A stretch of DNA of 64,000 nucleotides from Pseudomonas paraeruginosa PA7 (GTDB lineage Bacteria > Pseudomonadota > Gammaproteobacteria > Pseudomonadales > Pseudomonadaceae): contig NC_009656.1 of the NCBI RefSeq assembly GCF_000017205.1, forward strand, positions 1,182,001 to 1,246,000, written 5' to 3'. How positions within the stretch are numbered: the first letter of the stretch is position 1; every line of letters begins with the position of its first letter. Below are positions 47,078-56,218 of this stretch, piece after piece. Below the pieces are notes generated by a model. That model was not told where the DNA came from, did no database searches, and worked only from the letters and a program-made list of their open reading frames with translations. The translations under genes were made by a program, and so were the position numbers.

Positions 47078-48352
47078 ATGCTCGATCTCGTCGCGGCATT
47101 CATTGCCTTGACCACCCTGCTCACCTACGTGAACTACCGTTTCATCCGCCTGCCGCCGACCATCGGCGTGATGGCCACGGCGCTGGTGTTCTCGCTGGTC
47201 GTGCAGGGCCTGTCGGAGCTGGGCTATCCGATCCTCGAGGTGGAGATGCAGGAAATCATCCGCCGCATCGATTTCTCCGAAGTGCTGATGACCTGGTTCC
47301 TCCCCGCGCTGCTGTTCGCCGGCGCGCTGCACGTCGACCTCTCCGACCTGCGCAGCTACAAGTGGCCGATCGGCCTGCTGGCCACCGCCGGGGTACTGAT
47401 CGCCACCTTCGTCATCGGCGGCCTGGCCTACTACACCTTCCCGCTGTTCGGCTGGCAGGTGGATTTCATCTACTGCCTGCTGTTCGGCGCGCTGATCTCG
47501 CCGACCGACCCCATCGCCGTGCTCGGTATCCTCAAGTCCGCCGGCGCGCCGAAGCCGCTGGCGACCACCATCGTCGGCGAGTCGCTGTTCAACGATGGCA
47601 CCGCGGTGGTGGTGTTCGCCATCATCCTCGGCATCCTCCAGCTCGGCGAGGCGCCCACGGTCGGCGCCACGGCGATCCTCTTCGTCCAGGAAGCCATCGG
47701 CGGCGTGCTCTTCGGCGCGCTGCTCGGCTACGGCGTGTTCCTGATGATGCGCGGTATCGACCAGTACCAGGTGGAGGTCATGCTGACCCTCGCCCTGGTC
47801 ATCGGCGGCGCCGCGCTGGCCGCGCGCCTGCACGTATCGGCGCCGATCGCGATGGTGGTGGCCGGGCTGATCATCGGCAACCACGGACGCCACTACGCGA
47901 TGTCGGACGAGACCCGGCGCTACGTGGACAAGTTCTGGGAGCTGATCGACGAGATCCTCAATGCCCTGCTGTTCGCCCTGATCGGCCTGGAGCTGCTGCT
48001 GTTGCCGTTCTCCTGGCTGCACGTGGCGGCGGCCTTCGCCCTCGGCGGCGCGGTGCTGGTCTCGCGGCTGCTCACGGTGGGTCCGGCGATCCTGGTCCTG
48101 CGCCGCTTCCGTGGCGCCAACCGGCAGGTGCCGGCGGGCACCATCCGTATCCTGGTCTGGGGCGGGCTGCGTGGCGGCGTCTCGGTGGCGCTGGCGCTGT
48201 CCCTGCCGCTGGGGCCGGAGCGCGACCTGATCCTCAGCCTGACCTACATCGTGGTGCTGGTGTCGATCCTGCTCCAGGGGCTGTCCATCGGCCCGCTGGT
48301 GCGGCGCATCTATGCCGGCCAGCCGCTGGAGAAGAACGAGGGCGCGCACTGA
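47078..48352 (+). CDS. nhaP: Na+/H+ antiporter NhaP
   Basis: A 424-residue CPA1 cation/proton antiporter with about 12 helices. Family marks include LISPTDPIAVLGILK and GESLFNDGTAVVVFAII, the conserved ion-binding region, and GGLRGGVSVALALSLP near the C-terminus. It keeps Na+ out at neutral to alkaline pH. The ATG at 47078 has AAGGGAG upstream. Its position beside opuC groups two osmotic/salt functions. It corresponds to PA3887. Confidence 0.93.
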   Translation: MLDLVAAFIALTTLLTYVNYRFIRLPPTIGVMATALVFSLVVQGLSELGYPILEVEMQEIIRRIDFSEVLMTWFLPALLFAGALHVDLSDLRSYKWPIGLLATAGVLIATFVIGGLAYYTFPLFGWQVDFIYCLLFGALISPTDPIAVLGILKSAGAPKPLATTIVGESLFNDGTAVVVFAIILGILQLGEAPTVGATAILFVQEAIGGVLFGALLGYGVFLMMRGIDQYQVEVMLTLALVIGGAALAARLHVSAPIAMVVAGLIIGNHGRHYAMSDETRRYVDKFWELIDEILNALLFALIGLELLLLPFSWLHVAAAFALGGAVLVSRLLTVGPAILVLRRFRGANRQVPAGTIRILVWGGLRGGVSVALALSLPLGPERDLILSLTYIVVLVSILLQGLSIGPLVRRIYAGQPLEKNEGAH

Positions 48353-48372
48353 GCGCAGCCTGGCAAGGCGAG

Positions 48373-48398
48373 CGCCCGCCGTCATGGCGGGCGTTTTC
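48373..48398 (+). terminator. Rho-independent terminator after nhaP
   Basis: CGCCCGCC (48373-48380), loop GTCAT, GGCGGGCG (48386-48393), then TTTTC. It ends nhaP 21 bp after its stop and may also serve the convergent small membrane gene. Confidence 0.85.
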
Positions 48399-48409
48399 GT
48401 TGGCGGGCC

Positions 48410-48655
48410 TCAGGCGGGGTCCCGGGGCGCTTCGTTGCGGTGGGTGCCGCGCAGGTTCATCGCCGCCAGGCAGACCTGCAGCAGGATCAGCGCATAGGCC
48501 TGGGCGTACAGGCCCCAGGCGATCCACAGCAGGTTGCTGGCGAGGAACACCCAGAAGCCGACCTTGCGCCGCCGCCGGTGCGCCGACGCCACCAGCCAGG
48601 CGGCCACCACCGTGACCAGCATGGCGGGCCATTGCAGGTAGTCCAGCCAGTGCAT
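48410..48655 (-). CDS. Small three-helix membrane protein
   Basis: An 81-residue protein with three predicted membrane segments (PAMLVTVVAAWLVAS, VGFWVFLASNLLWIAWGLY and ALILLQVCLAAMNLRG) and a basic loop AHRRRRK. The NLLWIAWGL pattern resembles small half-transporters (SemiSWEET- or PnuC-like), but the PQ motif is missing, so this is only an impression. It starts 29 bp after the HAD phosphatase stop and is likely co-transcribed with it. Confidence 0.75.
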   Translation of the reverse strand: MHWLDYLQWPAMLVTVVAAWLVASAHRRRRKVGFWVFLASNLLWIAWGLYAQAYALILLQVCLAAMNLRGTHRNEAPRDPA

Positions 48656-48684
48656 GCGCGCATCCTTCTTCCGACCTTTGAGGG

Positions 48685-49584
48685 TCAGACCAGCCCTGGC
48701 GCGGCAAAGTGCGGTCGGATCGGATAGCCGTGCAGCAGCGACCTGACCCGCTCCTCGTCGAGCGCGCCGTTGAACTCGGCGCCGAGTGCCTCGCGGTGGA
48801 TGCCGGTGGCGCCCAGCCAGAGGGTGTCGATGCGCGCGGCGAGGGCGCCGGGGACATCGGTCACCAGCGAGTCACCGACGAACAGGATGTGCCGCGCGCC
48901 GCGCGCCTCCAGTTGTCGCTGGGCGACGCGGAAGGCTGCCGGATCGGGCTTGCCGTACCAGCTGACCTGGCCGCCTTCCTCGCTGAACAACTCGGCGAGC
49001 ATGCCCGCGCCGTACACCGTGCGCCCGCCGGAGACCACCACGCGGTCCGGATTGGCGCAGAGGAACGGCAGGTCGGTGGCGCCGCGCAGAGGCGCGAAGC
49101 GCTGTTCCAGTTCTTCCTGGGGAAAGCTGCCGACGCCGACGATCAGCGCCGCCCGGGCGATGTCGTCGACGAAGCGCTCGCGGATTTCCCCCGGCCAGGT
49201 CTGCTGGGCCAGGCCGACGCCGGCCAGGTAGATACCGCCGCGCTGGTATTCCGGAACCTGCAGCAGGGCGTCGATGGTCAGTTGCCCGGAGGTGGTGATG
49301 CCGGCGAACCATTCCCGGCGCACGCCCAGGCGTTCCAGGCCGGCGCTCATTTCCACCACGCTGCTGGAGGAGTTGCTGAGGAACCATACCGGGCGGTCTT
49401 CGGCATGCCGCCGGGCGAGCCAGGCGAGGGCGCCGGGGAAGGCTTCGGCGCCGTCCATCACCACGCCCCAGAGATCGAGGAGGAAACCGTCGTAGTCGGC
49501 GCAGAGCGTGTCCAGTTGCGCGTGGTCGAGCAGGCGGGTGCTGGTGGCGGCGCTGAAGCGCGGGGAGGTCGGGGCATCGCTCAT
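48685..49584 (-). CDS. HAD class IIA phosphatase (NagD-like)
   Basis: A 299-residue haloacid-dehalogenase hydrolase. Motif I is atypical: YDGFLLDLWGVVMDG, with the first Asp of DLWGV as likely nucleophile. WFLSNSSSSVVEM is motif II (Ser/Asn), GKPDPAAF holds the motif III lysine, and HILFVGDSLVTDVPGAL is motif IV. The DLWGV form is that of the TIGR01459-type subgroup rather than standard DxD. The ATG at 49584 begins just before the conserved region; the frame is open upstream. The substrate is unknown. Confidence 0.85.
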   Translation of the reverse strand: MSDAPTSPRFSAATSTRLLDHAQLDTLCADYDGFLLDLWGVVMDGAEAFPGALAWLARRHAEDRPVWFLSNSSSSVVEMSAGLERLGVRREWFAGITTSGQLTIDALLQVPEYQRGGIYLAGVGLAQQTWPGEIRERFVDDIARAALIVGVGSFPQEELEQRFAPLRGATDLPFLCANPDRVVVSGGRTVYGAGMLAELFSEEGGQVSWYGKPDPAAFRVAQRQLEARGARHILFVGDSLVTDVPGALAARIDTLWLGATGIHREALGAEFNGALDEERVRSLLHGYPIRPHFAAPGLV

Positions 49585-49687
49585 GGGGAGTCTCGTCGCG
49601 GCTGTCGAAGGGGCGCCGCGTGCGGCGGCGAGTCCCAAGGGTGCCAAACTTGCGTGACGGGACCAAGCCTTTCGGCCGGGCGCGCGG

Positions 49688-50344
49688 TTAAGAACGGTCG
49701 AGCGCCTGGGCCATCCACTCGCGCACATGGCAGACGGCGAAGCGCGACGGGCTGCATTCGCCGCTGGCCATCGCCAGTCGCAGGCCGTCGACGTCGGCCT
49801 CGCGCACATAGGCGCTGGCGTCCTCCATGTCGTCCTCGTCGCCGAAGCCGCCGCGCTGCATTTCCTCCAGCGCGGCCTGCTTGTCCCAGCCCTGCACGAC
49901 GATGCGGTACATGGCGGCGAACAGCCCGGTGCGGTTATTGCCGTGCTTGCAGTGCATCAGCACCGGGCCTTCGCGCTCGGCGGCCTGCAACTGGCGGAGG
50001 ACGCTGAGCACCTCGGTGTCGTCGACCCGGTCGGCGTGGGTCGGCAGGCTGACTATCCGTATCGGCGCCTGGCCCAGCCAGGCGCGGTCGTCGTCCTTGA
50101 TGAAGCTGACCACCGTCTTCACCTGCAGGCGCTCCAGCAACGCCACGCTCTGCGCGTTGGGCAGCGCGCTGCGGTAGAGCGTGGGGCTCATGCGGTAGAG
50201 GTTGATCGAAGGGTCGACCGGTTGCGCCCAGGCCGGCGGACGCCCGGCGGGCGCCGCGGCGGCGTGCAGCGGGCCGCCGAGCAGGAAGGCGCCGAGGGCG
50301 GCGGCGAGCAGCAGGCGGAGCCAGGTGAGCGGTGAGCGGGACAT
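49688..50344 (-). CDS. tpbA: Periplasmic dual-specificity tyrosine phosphatase TpbA
   Basis: A 218-residue exported phosphatase. A signal peptide spans about the first 28 residues (LRLLLAAALGAFLLGG, cleavage near LHAAAA). The active-site loop HCKHGNNRTG places the nucleophile at Cys132 and Arg138, and the general acid is in the PTHADRVDD loop. TpbA dephosphorylates the diguanylate cyclase TpbB and so lowers c-di-GMP and biofilm formation in P. aeruginosa. A direct repeat 53 bp upstream could be a response-regulator site. It corresponds to PA3885. Confidence 0.94.
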   Translation of the reverse strand: MSRSPLTWLRLLLAAALGAFLLGGPLHAAAAPAGRPPAWAQPVDPSINLYRMSPTLYRSALPNAQSVALLERLQVKTVVSFIKDDDRAWLGQAPIRIVSLPTHADRVDDTEVLSVLRQLQAAEREGPVLMHCKHGNNRTGLFAAMYRIVVQGWDKQAALEEMQRGGFGDEDDMEDASAYVREADVDGLRLAMASGECSPSRFAVCHVREWMAQALDRS

Positions 50345-50396
50345 GTCGGCCTCGTGCGTTGGGTGGCCAACACTAGGCGACGATGGGTCAAGGCGA

Positions 50397-50414
50397 CCTG
50401 AAGAGAATGTGAAG
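50397..50414 (-). promoter_or_regulatory. Direct repeat upstream of tpbA
   Basis: On the minus strand, CTTCAC and CTTCAG start 11 bp apart (CTTCACATTCTCTTCAGG). An 11-bp period is typical of OmpR/PhoB-class response-regulator sites. The site starts 53 bp before the tpbA ATG. Confidence 0.35.
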
Positions 50415-50438
50415 ATTTCGTTGGGGGAATTTCACTTT

Positions 50439-50825
50439 CTAGCGTAGGAAAAATCCGTAAACCCTGCCGGAGAAGAACACCAGCAACAGCGCCGGGTAGC
50501 ACAGGTAGTGCAGCACCACGATCAGCAGCGCCGCCGGGCTGGGATCGCCCTTCAGCGAGGCGAGACCGACCAGCAGCAGGTAGAGCACGCCGAGTACCCC
50601 GCCGTAGAGGCTGACCAGGCGCAAGCGCTCGCCCCAGGTCGGCCAGCGCCGCTGCGCGCGGGCGAACCACCAGGCCAGGCCGCCGGCGATGACGGCGGCG
50701 ATCAGCAGGCTGGCCGGCAGTCCGCCGAAACGGACCACCCCGCGCAGCAGCACGTTGAGCAGGATCGCCGCGGCGATGCCGGCCAGGGCGTAATAGCGGA
50801 TGCGGACGGGAAGAGCGGCGTCCAT
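50439..50825 (-). CDS. Four-helix membrane protein of unknown function
   Basis: A 128-residue protein with four predicted membrane helices (YYALAGIAAAILLNVLL, LPASLLIAAVIAGGLAWWF, LYGGVLGVLYLLLVGL and ALLIVVLHYLCYPALLLVFF) and a basic loop ARAQRRWP. No catalytic motif is visible. It lies 10 bp downstream of a short-chain dehydrogenase and likely shares its transcript. It corresponds to PA3884. Confidence 0.8.
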   Translation of the reverse strand: MDAALPVRIRYYALAGIAAAILLNVLLRGVVRFGGLPASLLIAAVIAGGLAWWFARAQRRWPTWGERLRLVSLYGGVLGVLYLLLVGLASLKGDPSPAALLIVVLHYLCYPALLLVFFSGRVYGFFLR

Positions 50826-50835
50826 GGCGGTTCCC

Positions 50836-51666
50836 CTATAGGCGCGTGTCGAGGCCGAAGCGCTTCTTCAGTACCCGTTCCAGCAGACCGCGCGGCAGCC
50901 AGCGGGCCAGCGCCGGCAAGGCCCGGCTGCCGTTGCCGATGCGCACCAGCGCGGGACGCGGTCGGCGCTGCACGGCGGCGAGCAACTGGCGGGCGAAATC
51001 AGCAGCGGGCGTGGGATTGTCCTGGGACGCCGCGGAGCGCGCCTGGATCTGCCGACGCAATGGCCACCAGGGCGAGCGTTCGTCGACCACGCTGTCCATC
51101 TCGCGGCTGGCGCTGGCGCCGAAGTTCGAGGCGATGGCGCCCGGCTGCACTTCCAGCACCTCGACGCCGAACGGCGCCAGCTCCAGGCGCAGGGCATCGC
51201 TCAGCGCGTGCACCGCGGCCTTGGAGGCGCAGTAGGCGCCGGCGAAGGGCGTGACCAGCACGCCGGAGACGCTGCCGACGTTGACCACCAGGCCGGACTT
51301 GCGCCTCAGCAGCGGGAACAGCGCGCGGGTCACGCCGACCACGGCGAACACATTGGTCTCGAACTGCCGGCGCATGGCCTCGACGCCGCCGTCCAGCAGC
51401 GGACCCATGGCGCCGTAGCCGGCGTTGTTGACCAGTACGTCGAGGCCGGCGGCCTCGACTTCCAGCTCCCCGGCCAGCCGGGCCAGCGCGGCGGCGTCGT
51501 TGACATCCAGCTGTACCGCCTGGAAGCCGGCCTCGGCCAGGGCGCGCACGTCGTCTTCCTTGCGCGCGCTGGCCCAGACCCGGTAGCCGGCGGCCTGGAA
51601 CGCCTCGGCCAGGGCGCGGCCGATGCCGCTGGAGCAGCCGGTGATGAGGGCGACGGGTTGGCTCAT
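50836..51666 (-). CDS. Short-chain dehydrogenase/reductase
   Basis: A 276-residue classical SDR oxidoreductase. The cofactor motif TGCSSGIGRAL is at residues 9-19, NNAGYG is the structural motif, and the catalytic Ser-Tyr-Lys are in VNVGSVSG and AYCASKAAV. The chain lacks the N-terminal basic residue pattern that would fix NADPH versus NADH, and the substrate is unknown. It starts a two-gene unit with the membrane protein at 50439. It corresponds to PA3883. Confidence 0.9.
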   Translation of the reverse strand: MSQPVALITGCSSGIGRALAEAFQAAGYRVWASARKEDDVRALAEAGFQAVQLDVNDAAALARLAGELEVEAAGLDVLVNNAGYGAMGPLLDGGVEAMRRQFETNVFAVVGVTRALFPLLRRKSGLVVNVGSVSGVLVTPFAGAYCASKAAVHALSDALRLELAPFGVEVLEVQPGAIASNFGASASREMDSVVDERSPWWPLRRQIQARSAASQDNPTPAADFARQLLAAVQRRPRPALVRIGNGSRALPALARWLPRGLLERVLKKRFGLDTRL

Positions 51667-51737
51667 GGACGGCTTCCTTTGGGAGAGGACGGCCTACCGT
51701 ACTGGATTCGGCGCTCGCGGAAAACCTCCGACGGCGT

Positions 51738-52487
51738 TCAATCGTTCTTGCGGGCGATACGCAGCATCAGCGGCATGCGCACCCGGCGCGCCGTCCTCGG
51801 ATCGCCCCACTGCGCGGCGACCCGCTGCAGGGCCTGGCGCACGAAGGCGTTGCCCTGCGCCTCGCGGCACAGCCGGCTGGCCGACCAGGTGGCCATGTAG
51901 TCGAACAACTGGGCCAGGGTCCACTGCTGCTCGATGACGAAGGCCGGGGCCGGGAGTTCCTCCAGTGGCAGCTCGAGATCCCGGTAGGCGTTCCACAGCA
52001 GGCGATTCTGCCCGGCCCAGTACGGGCGGATCGGCCGCAGGTATTCCTCGTCGATGGCGGCGTCGATCCCGGCCTCGATGCTGAACCAGCTGTAGCCCCA
52101 GGCGGCGAACACCCCGCCGGGGCGCAGTACGCGCAGTAACTCGCGGTTGAAGCGCGGATGATCGAACCAGTGCCAGGCCTGGGCCACGCAGGCCAGGTCG
52201 AAGGCGGCGGCGGGATAGTCGGTGGCTTCGGCGTCCTGCACGCTGTAGCGGATGCCCGGATGTAGCGTGGCGTGTTCGATCTGCTGCGTGCTGGTGTCGC
52301 TGGCGAGGACTTCGCCGAAGTACTGTGCCAGGCCGAGCGCGGCCTGGCCGGTACCGCAGGCGCAGTCCCAGGCGCGCCGGCGCTGGCCGCAGAGTCCGGC
52401 AAGATGGCGGTAGAGCGCGTCGGGATAATGCGGGCGGGCGCTGGCGTAGGCAGCGGAGCCCTGGTCGAACAGGTGGCGGGTTTCCAT
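51738..52487 (-). CDS. SAM-dependent class I methyltransferase
   Basis: A 249-residue methyltransferase. The SAM-binding motif I is AWDCACGTGQAALGLAQ (near residues 39-55), followed by LASDTSTQQIEHA and a WHWFDHPRF segment typical of Ubi/Coq5-like (DUF/Methyltransf_11) proteins. The ATG at 52487 has GGAGG upstream. The frame is open further 5' but unsupported. The substrate is not known. It corresponds to PA3882. Confidence 0.88.
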   Translation of the reverse strand: METRHLFDQGSAAYASARPHYPDALYRHLAGLCGQRRRAWDCACGTGQAALGLAQYFGEVLASDTSTQQIEHATLHPGIRYSVQDAEATDYPAAAFDLACVAQAWHWFDHPRFNRELLRVLRPGGVFAAWGYSWFSIEAGIDAAIDEEYLRPIRPYWAGQNRLLWNAYRDLELPLEELPAPAFVIEQQWTLAQLFDYMATWSASRLCREAQGNAFVRQALQRVAAQWGDPRTARRVRMPLMLRIARKND

Positions 52488-52503
52488 CGGGTCCTCCCCT
52501 CGG

Positions 52504-52968
52504 TCAATCGCCGAAACGCCCGTCCAGGCGTTCGGCGCGGAATTCCAGGGTGCTGGCGCGATAGCCTGGCCGCAGCGGTGGCAGCGGCAGGCAGTCGTGC
52601 CAGCTGTCGCCGCCGAGCAGGGCGCTCGGCGCCCGGTAGCGCGGGCTGTCGAAGCTGGTGTCGGCCAGGTTGACGCTGTCGCCGGGCCGGTAGGCGGCAA
52701 TCCTCCAGCGTAGTTCCAGCAACGGACGGTCGCTGCCGTTCTTCAGCTCGACCGCCAGCGGGCGGTCCACCGGGCAGCGTTCCGGCGCATAGCTCAGGCG
52801 CAGTTCCTGGCGTTGCAGGTGGCGGCTTTCGTCGTTGTCCTGCCAGACCACCCAGGCCGCCACCAGGCCGAGCCCGGCGAGGGCCGCCAGGGAGACCGGC
52901 AGGGCCTTGGCCGGGTAACGGACCAGGAGGATGACCCAGGTGAGGATCAGCAGCGCACCGATCAGCAT
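52504..52968 (-). CDS. Membrane-anchored protein of unknown function
   Basis: A 154-residue protein with two N-terminal membrane helices (IGALLILTWVILLVRYP and LPVSLAALAGLGLVAAWVVW) and a C-terminal domain rich in beta strands (RQELRLSYAPERCPVDRPL, then LELRWRIAAYRPGDSVNL). The ATG at 52968 follows AAGGA. No known domain is recognised. It lies upstream of the methyltransferase by 16 bp, and the two may be one transcript. It corresponds to PA3881. Confidence 0.78.
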   Translation of the reverse strand: MLIGALLILTWVILLVRYPAKALPVSLAALAGLGLVAAWVVWQDNDESRHLQRQELRLSYAPERCPVDRPLAVELKNGSDRPLLELRWRIAAYRPGDSVNLADTSFDSPRYRAPSALLGGDSWHDCLPLPPLRPGYRASTLEFRAERLDGRFGD

Positions 52969-53115
52969 GCAAATGTCCTTTCTTCGAAGCCGAAAGGACA
53001 TCCTAGCGTAGTGGCGTGCCGCGGGCGTGGCGCGGGGGCGGGCAACTGGCGGATGAGCCTTGCAAGCCGACGGGCGCGGGGCCGTGCTCCGCAGGGCGGG
53101 CAAGGATGCCGGCGA

Positions 53116-53511
53116 TCATTCGCAACGCCGTGCGCCGCCCTGCGCCAGCAGTCGCTCCAGTTCGACGAACAGGCGCTCGGCGTCCCCTGTCTCGCAGTCC
53201 TCGCCGTAGCGTTTCTTCAGGCCGTGCTCGCTGAGGGTCAGGTGCAGGGTCGGCGTGACCTCATGGCGCGCCAGGCAGCCTTTCACGCAGTGCAGGGGAC
53301 AACCGTCGAGGGCCAGGATCGGCCGGCCGGAGCGGGCCCGGCGAACCAGCAGCGGGACGTCGCCGCCGACCCCGGCGATGCAGGACATCTCCGCCAGCCG
53401 GGCGCGGTCCAGGCGCAGCGCGAGGTCGTTGGCCAGTTGCGCCACGTTGGAGCAGCCGGAGCAGGCGTAGACCAGGGGAAGGGGATCGTCGGGACTGCGC
53501 TCGAACATCAT
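53116..53511 (-). CDS. DGC-domain (putative zinc-binding) protein
   Basis: A 131-residue soluble protein with the cysteine pattern of the DGC family: YACSGCSNVAQLA near the N-terminus, then EMSCIAGVGG and LDGCPLHCVKGCLARH. These cysteines suggest metal or cluster binding; function is unproven. ATGs at 53511 and 53508 are both possible starts. An Anr box lies 58-71 bp upstream, and narL-narX are next door on the same strand, so it is probably induced without oxygen and may serve nitrate respiration. It corresponds to PA3880. Confidence 0.82.
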   Translation of the reverse strand: MMFERSPDDPLPLVYACSGCSNVAQLANDLALRLDRARLAEMSCIAGVGGDVPLLVRRARSGRPILALDGCPLHCVKGCLARHEVTPTLHLTLSEHGLKKRYGEDCETGDAERLFVELERLLAQGGARRCE

Positions 53512-53568
53512 GACGGACGCCTCGTGGAAGGAAGCCTCCAGTATCGACGCAGCGCGGCGCCGGGCTTC

Positions 53569-53582
53569 TTGACCGGAATCAA
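53569..53582 (-). promoter_or_regulatory. Anr/FNR box upstream of the DGC-domain gene
   Basis: TTGACCGGAATCAA matches TTGAT-N4-ATCAA with one mismatch. It is centred about 64 bp before the start at 53511, a normal activating distance once a 5' leader is allowed for. Confidence 0.7.
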
Positions 53583-53595
53583 GCGGCGGTCCGGC

Positions 53596-54255
53596 TCACA
53601 CCAGGTCGTTCTCCACCGCCCACACCGCGGCCTCGACCCGCGAGCGCATGCCCAGCTTGTGCAGCACCCGCTTCACATGGACCTTCACCGTGCCTTCGGT
53701 GATGTCCAGCTTTCGCGCGATCATCTTGTTGCTGTAGCCGTGGGCGATCTGGCGGAGGATCTGCCGTTCGCGCTCGGTCAGCTCGTCGAGGCTCTTCGAG
53801 CGGTCGTCGCCACGCAGGGCCTGGGCGAGGATCTGGGTCAGCTGCGGGCTCAGGGTCATCTGCCCGGTGGCGGCCTGGCGGATGTGCTCGAGCAGGCGCT
53901 CCGGCTCCATGTCCTTGAGCAGGTAGCCGTCGGCGCCGGCGCGCAGGACGTTGACCACGTCGCCCTTGTCGTCGGACACGGTGAACACCACGATGCGCGC
54001 GTCGACTCCGGCCTCGCGCAACGCGCGCAGGGTGTCCAGGCCGTTCATGCCCTTCATGTTCAGGTCCAGCAGGATCATGTCCGGGTCCAGCGCGGCGGCC
54101 AGGCGCAGGGCCTCCTCGCCGCTGCCGGCCTCGCCGACCACGCTGAGGTCGTCTTCCAGCTCGAGCAGCTGGGCGACGCCCTTGCGCATCATCGGGTGGT
54201 CGTCCACCAGCAGCAGGCGAACCGGTTCGTCGGCGGTGGCTGGCATGTCCGTCAT
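53596..54255 (-). CDS. narL: Nitrate response regulator NarL
   Basis: A 219-residue two-component response regulator. The receiver domain carries the phosphorylated Asp64 in [10 protein letters not shown], with the acidic pair in [12 protein letters not shown] (Asp18/Asp19) and a conserved lysine in SDDKGDV. The C-terminal LuxR-type HTH runs [19 protein letters not shown] to HKLGMRSR. It binds TACYYMT heptamers and activates nar genes when nitrate is present. The gene overlaps narX by 4 bp. It corresponds to PA3879. Confidence 0.95.
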   Translation of the reverse strand: MTDMPATADEPVRLLLVDDHPMMRKGVAQLLELEDDLSVVGEAGSGEEALRLAAALDPDMILLDLNMKGMNGLDTLRALREAGVDARIVVFTVSDDKGDVVNVLRAGADGYLLKDMEPERLLEHIRQAATGQMTLSPQLTQILAQALRGDDRSKSLDELTERERQILRQIAHGYSNKMIARKLDITEGTVKVHVKRVLHKLGMRSRVEAAVWAVENDLV

Positions 54256-56120
54256 GGGGTCTGCTCCTTGGCAGGGGAGGGTTGCAGGGCGCTCGGCACG
54301 AAGCTGAAGAGCACTCGCGTACCGTGCGGCGCGCGCGGTTCGAAGCGTAGCTGGCTGCCGAGGGTCTGGCCGCGCTCCTGCATGATGGTAAGCCCATAGT
54401 GGCCGCTGCGGTTCTGCTGCGGATCAAAGCCGACGCCATCGTCCTCGACGGCGATGCTCACCTGGCCGTCGGCCTGGCTGCTCAGGCGCACCCAGGCCCG
54501 CCGCGCCTGCGAATGGCGAACCACGTTGGACAGCGCCTCGCGGACGATCTGCAGGACGTGGATTTCCTCGTTGGGGCTCAGCGGCACGTGTTGCAGGCGG
54601 TTGTCCAGCTCGATGGCCACCTCGCCGCGCTCGCCGAACTCGGCCACGGCGTTCCCCAGCGCGGCTTCCAGGCTCGGCTCGTCGAGGCTGAGGCGGAAGG
54701 TGGTGAGCAGTTCGCGCAGTTGCCGGTAGGCGCCGTTGAGGCCTTCGCGCAGTTCCTCGAGGGTGTCCTCGATCTTCTGCGCCGGCGCCTCGCGCTTGAG
54801 CAGGGTGCCCAGGCGGCTGACCTGGATCTTCAGGTAGGACAGCGACTGCGCCAGCGAGTCGTGCAGTTCGCGGGCGATGGTGCCGCGCTCGGCGAACAGG
54901 GCCAGGCGGCTTTCCTGTTCCTGTTGCAGGGACAGGGCGAAGGTGCGGGCGATGTTGTCGCAGAAGGTCTCGATCAGTTGCTGCTGCCAGTTCTCCAGGC
55001 GAGCGCCGCGGCTCTCGATGAACAGCTCGCCGAAGCGGTGCCCGGCGATCGACAGCGGCTGCATCAGCAGCGGCTGGGCCAGGGTCGAGGGCTGGTCGCA
55101 GGCGCTGGCCTGCTCGCGGCAGCTACCGCAGTCGCCCTGCAGGCAGAAGTCCGCCGGGCGCTCGGTGGTGGTCAGCGAACTGTAGGCGCGCTCGACCCCG
55201 TCCTTGTTCAGGCAGAGGGTCACGCGGCCGGCGTCGAGCACTTTCTCCAACTGGTTCAGCAGCGGTTGCAGGGTGCGATTGTCGTAGGGGTTCTCGCCCA
55301 GCCGGCGGGCGCTGGCGTAGAGCAGTTCGAGGCGCTGGTGGCTCTGCGAGAGGGCGCGGGTCTTGTCCTCCACGCGCTCTTCCAGGTCGCCGTAGATGCT
55401 CTTCAGCTCGCCGGCCATCTGGTTGAAGCGCTCGCCCAGCTGCGCCAGTTCGTCCTCGCCGCTGTAGGTGACCCGCGCGTCCAGCTCGCCGCGGCCCAGG
55501 CGGCGGGCGGTGCTGGTGAGTTCGCGCAGCGGGCCGATGACGTGGTAACTGAGGTCGTAGAGGGTGACGAACACCACCAGCAGGCTGAGGAACAGGCACA
55601 GGCCCTGCACCGTGCTGAGCAGTTGCGAGCGGCGCTCGGCCTTGGCCTGGAGGATGCCGACGAAACGGTCGATGTCGCCGACGTAGGCGTCCAGCACGTC
55701 GCGTCCGGGCAGCGCGCGCGGGTCCAGGCGCGCCAGGCCCTCGCGCAGTTCCTGGTGCAGCTGGCGGATCGGGTCGTCGGCGTCCTGGCGTTGCAGCAGG
55801 CGGCGGATGTCGCCGCTGTCGAGGCGCTCGCCGAGGGTCCCGAGCAGCGCCTGGCGGCCTTCCAGGCTGGGCTCCAGGGCGACCCGGTAGGTGAGCATGC
55901 GCAACGAGCCGGCGTGGTTGATCACCGCGGCGTCCTGGTGCGTGTAGTCGGCGAAGAGCAGGGCGCTGAACATCCCGATCAGCGCCAGCGATACCAGCAG
56001 GGTGAGGTAGCAGCCGAAGCGGACTACCAGGGAGCGGCGCAGGATCGGCTTTCCGGCCCTGTCACTACCTCCAAAGAATCTGTCCCGCTGGTCAGCGTCC
56101 GACGCGGTCGCCTTGTTCAT
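54252..56120 (-). CDS. narX: Nitrate sensor histidine kinase NarX
   Basis: A 622-residue membrane kinase. Two helices (about residues 35-57 and 170-190) bracket the periplasmic sensor, with the P-box [13 protein letters not shown] at residues 68-80 for nitrate. A HAMP domain follows ([19 protein letters not shown]). A central region holds four cysteines (326, 331, 334, 341). The HisKA_3 phosphoacceptor is His420 in [11 protein letters not shown], and the ATPase domain includes [10 protein letters not shown]. It is divergent from narK1. It corresponds to PA3878. Confidence 0.95.
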   Translation of the reverse strand: MNKATASDADQRDRFFGGSDRAGKPILRRSLVVRFGCYLTLLVSLALIGMFSALLFADYTHQDAAVINHAGSLRMLTYRVALEPSLEGRQALLGTLGERLDSGDIRRLLQRQDADDPIRQLHQELREGLARLDPRALPGRDVLDAYVGDIDRFVGILQAKAERRSQLLSTVQGLCLFLSLLVVFVTLYDLSYHVIGPLRELTSTARRLGRGELDARVTYSGEDELAQLGERFNQMAGELKSIYGDLEERVEDKTRALSQSHQRLELLYASARRLGENPYDNRTLQPLLNQLEKVLDAGRVTLCLNKDGVERAYSSLTTTERPADFCLQGDCGSCREQASACDQPSTLAQPLLMQPLSIAGHRFGELFIESRGARLENWQQQLIETFCDNIARTFALSLQQEQESRLALFAERGTIARELHDSLAQSLSYLKIQVSRLGTLLKREAPAQKIEDTLEELREGLNGAYRQLRELLTTFRLSLDEPSLEAALGNAVAEFGERGEVAIELDNRLQHVPLSPNEEIHVLQIVREALSNVVRHSQARRAWVRLSSQADGQVSIAVEDDGVGFDPQQNRSGHYGLTIMQERGQTLGSQLRFEPRAPHGTRVLFSFVPSALQPSPAKEQTP

Positions 56121-56165
56121 GGAAAAAACCTTTTAAAACAGTAAGTTGCGCAATAATTTCAGCCA

Positions 56166-56181
56166 TACCTCTTTCGAGGTA
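56166..56181. promoter_or_regulatory. NarL 7-2-7 site between narX and narK1
   Basis: TACCTCTTTCGAGGTA is an inverted pair of NarL heptamers (TACCTCT and, on the other strand, TACCTCG) spaced by two bases, the preferred NarL layout. It lies 46 bp from the narX start and 114 bp from the narK1 start. Confidence 0.78.
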
Positions 56182-56218
56182 GGGGCGCGCATCTAGGCAC
56201 GGAACGGCCGGTATTTCA

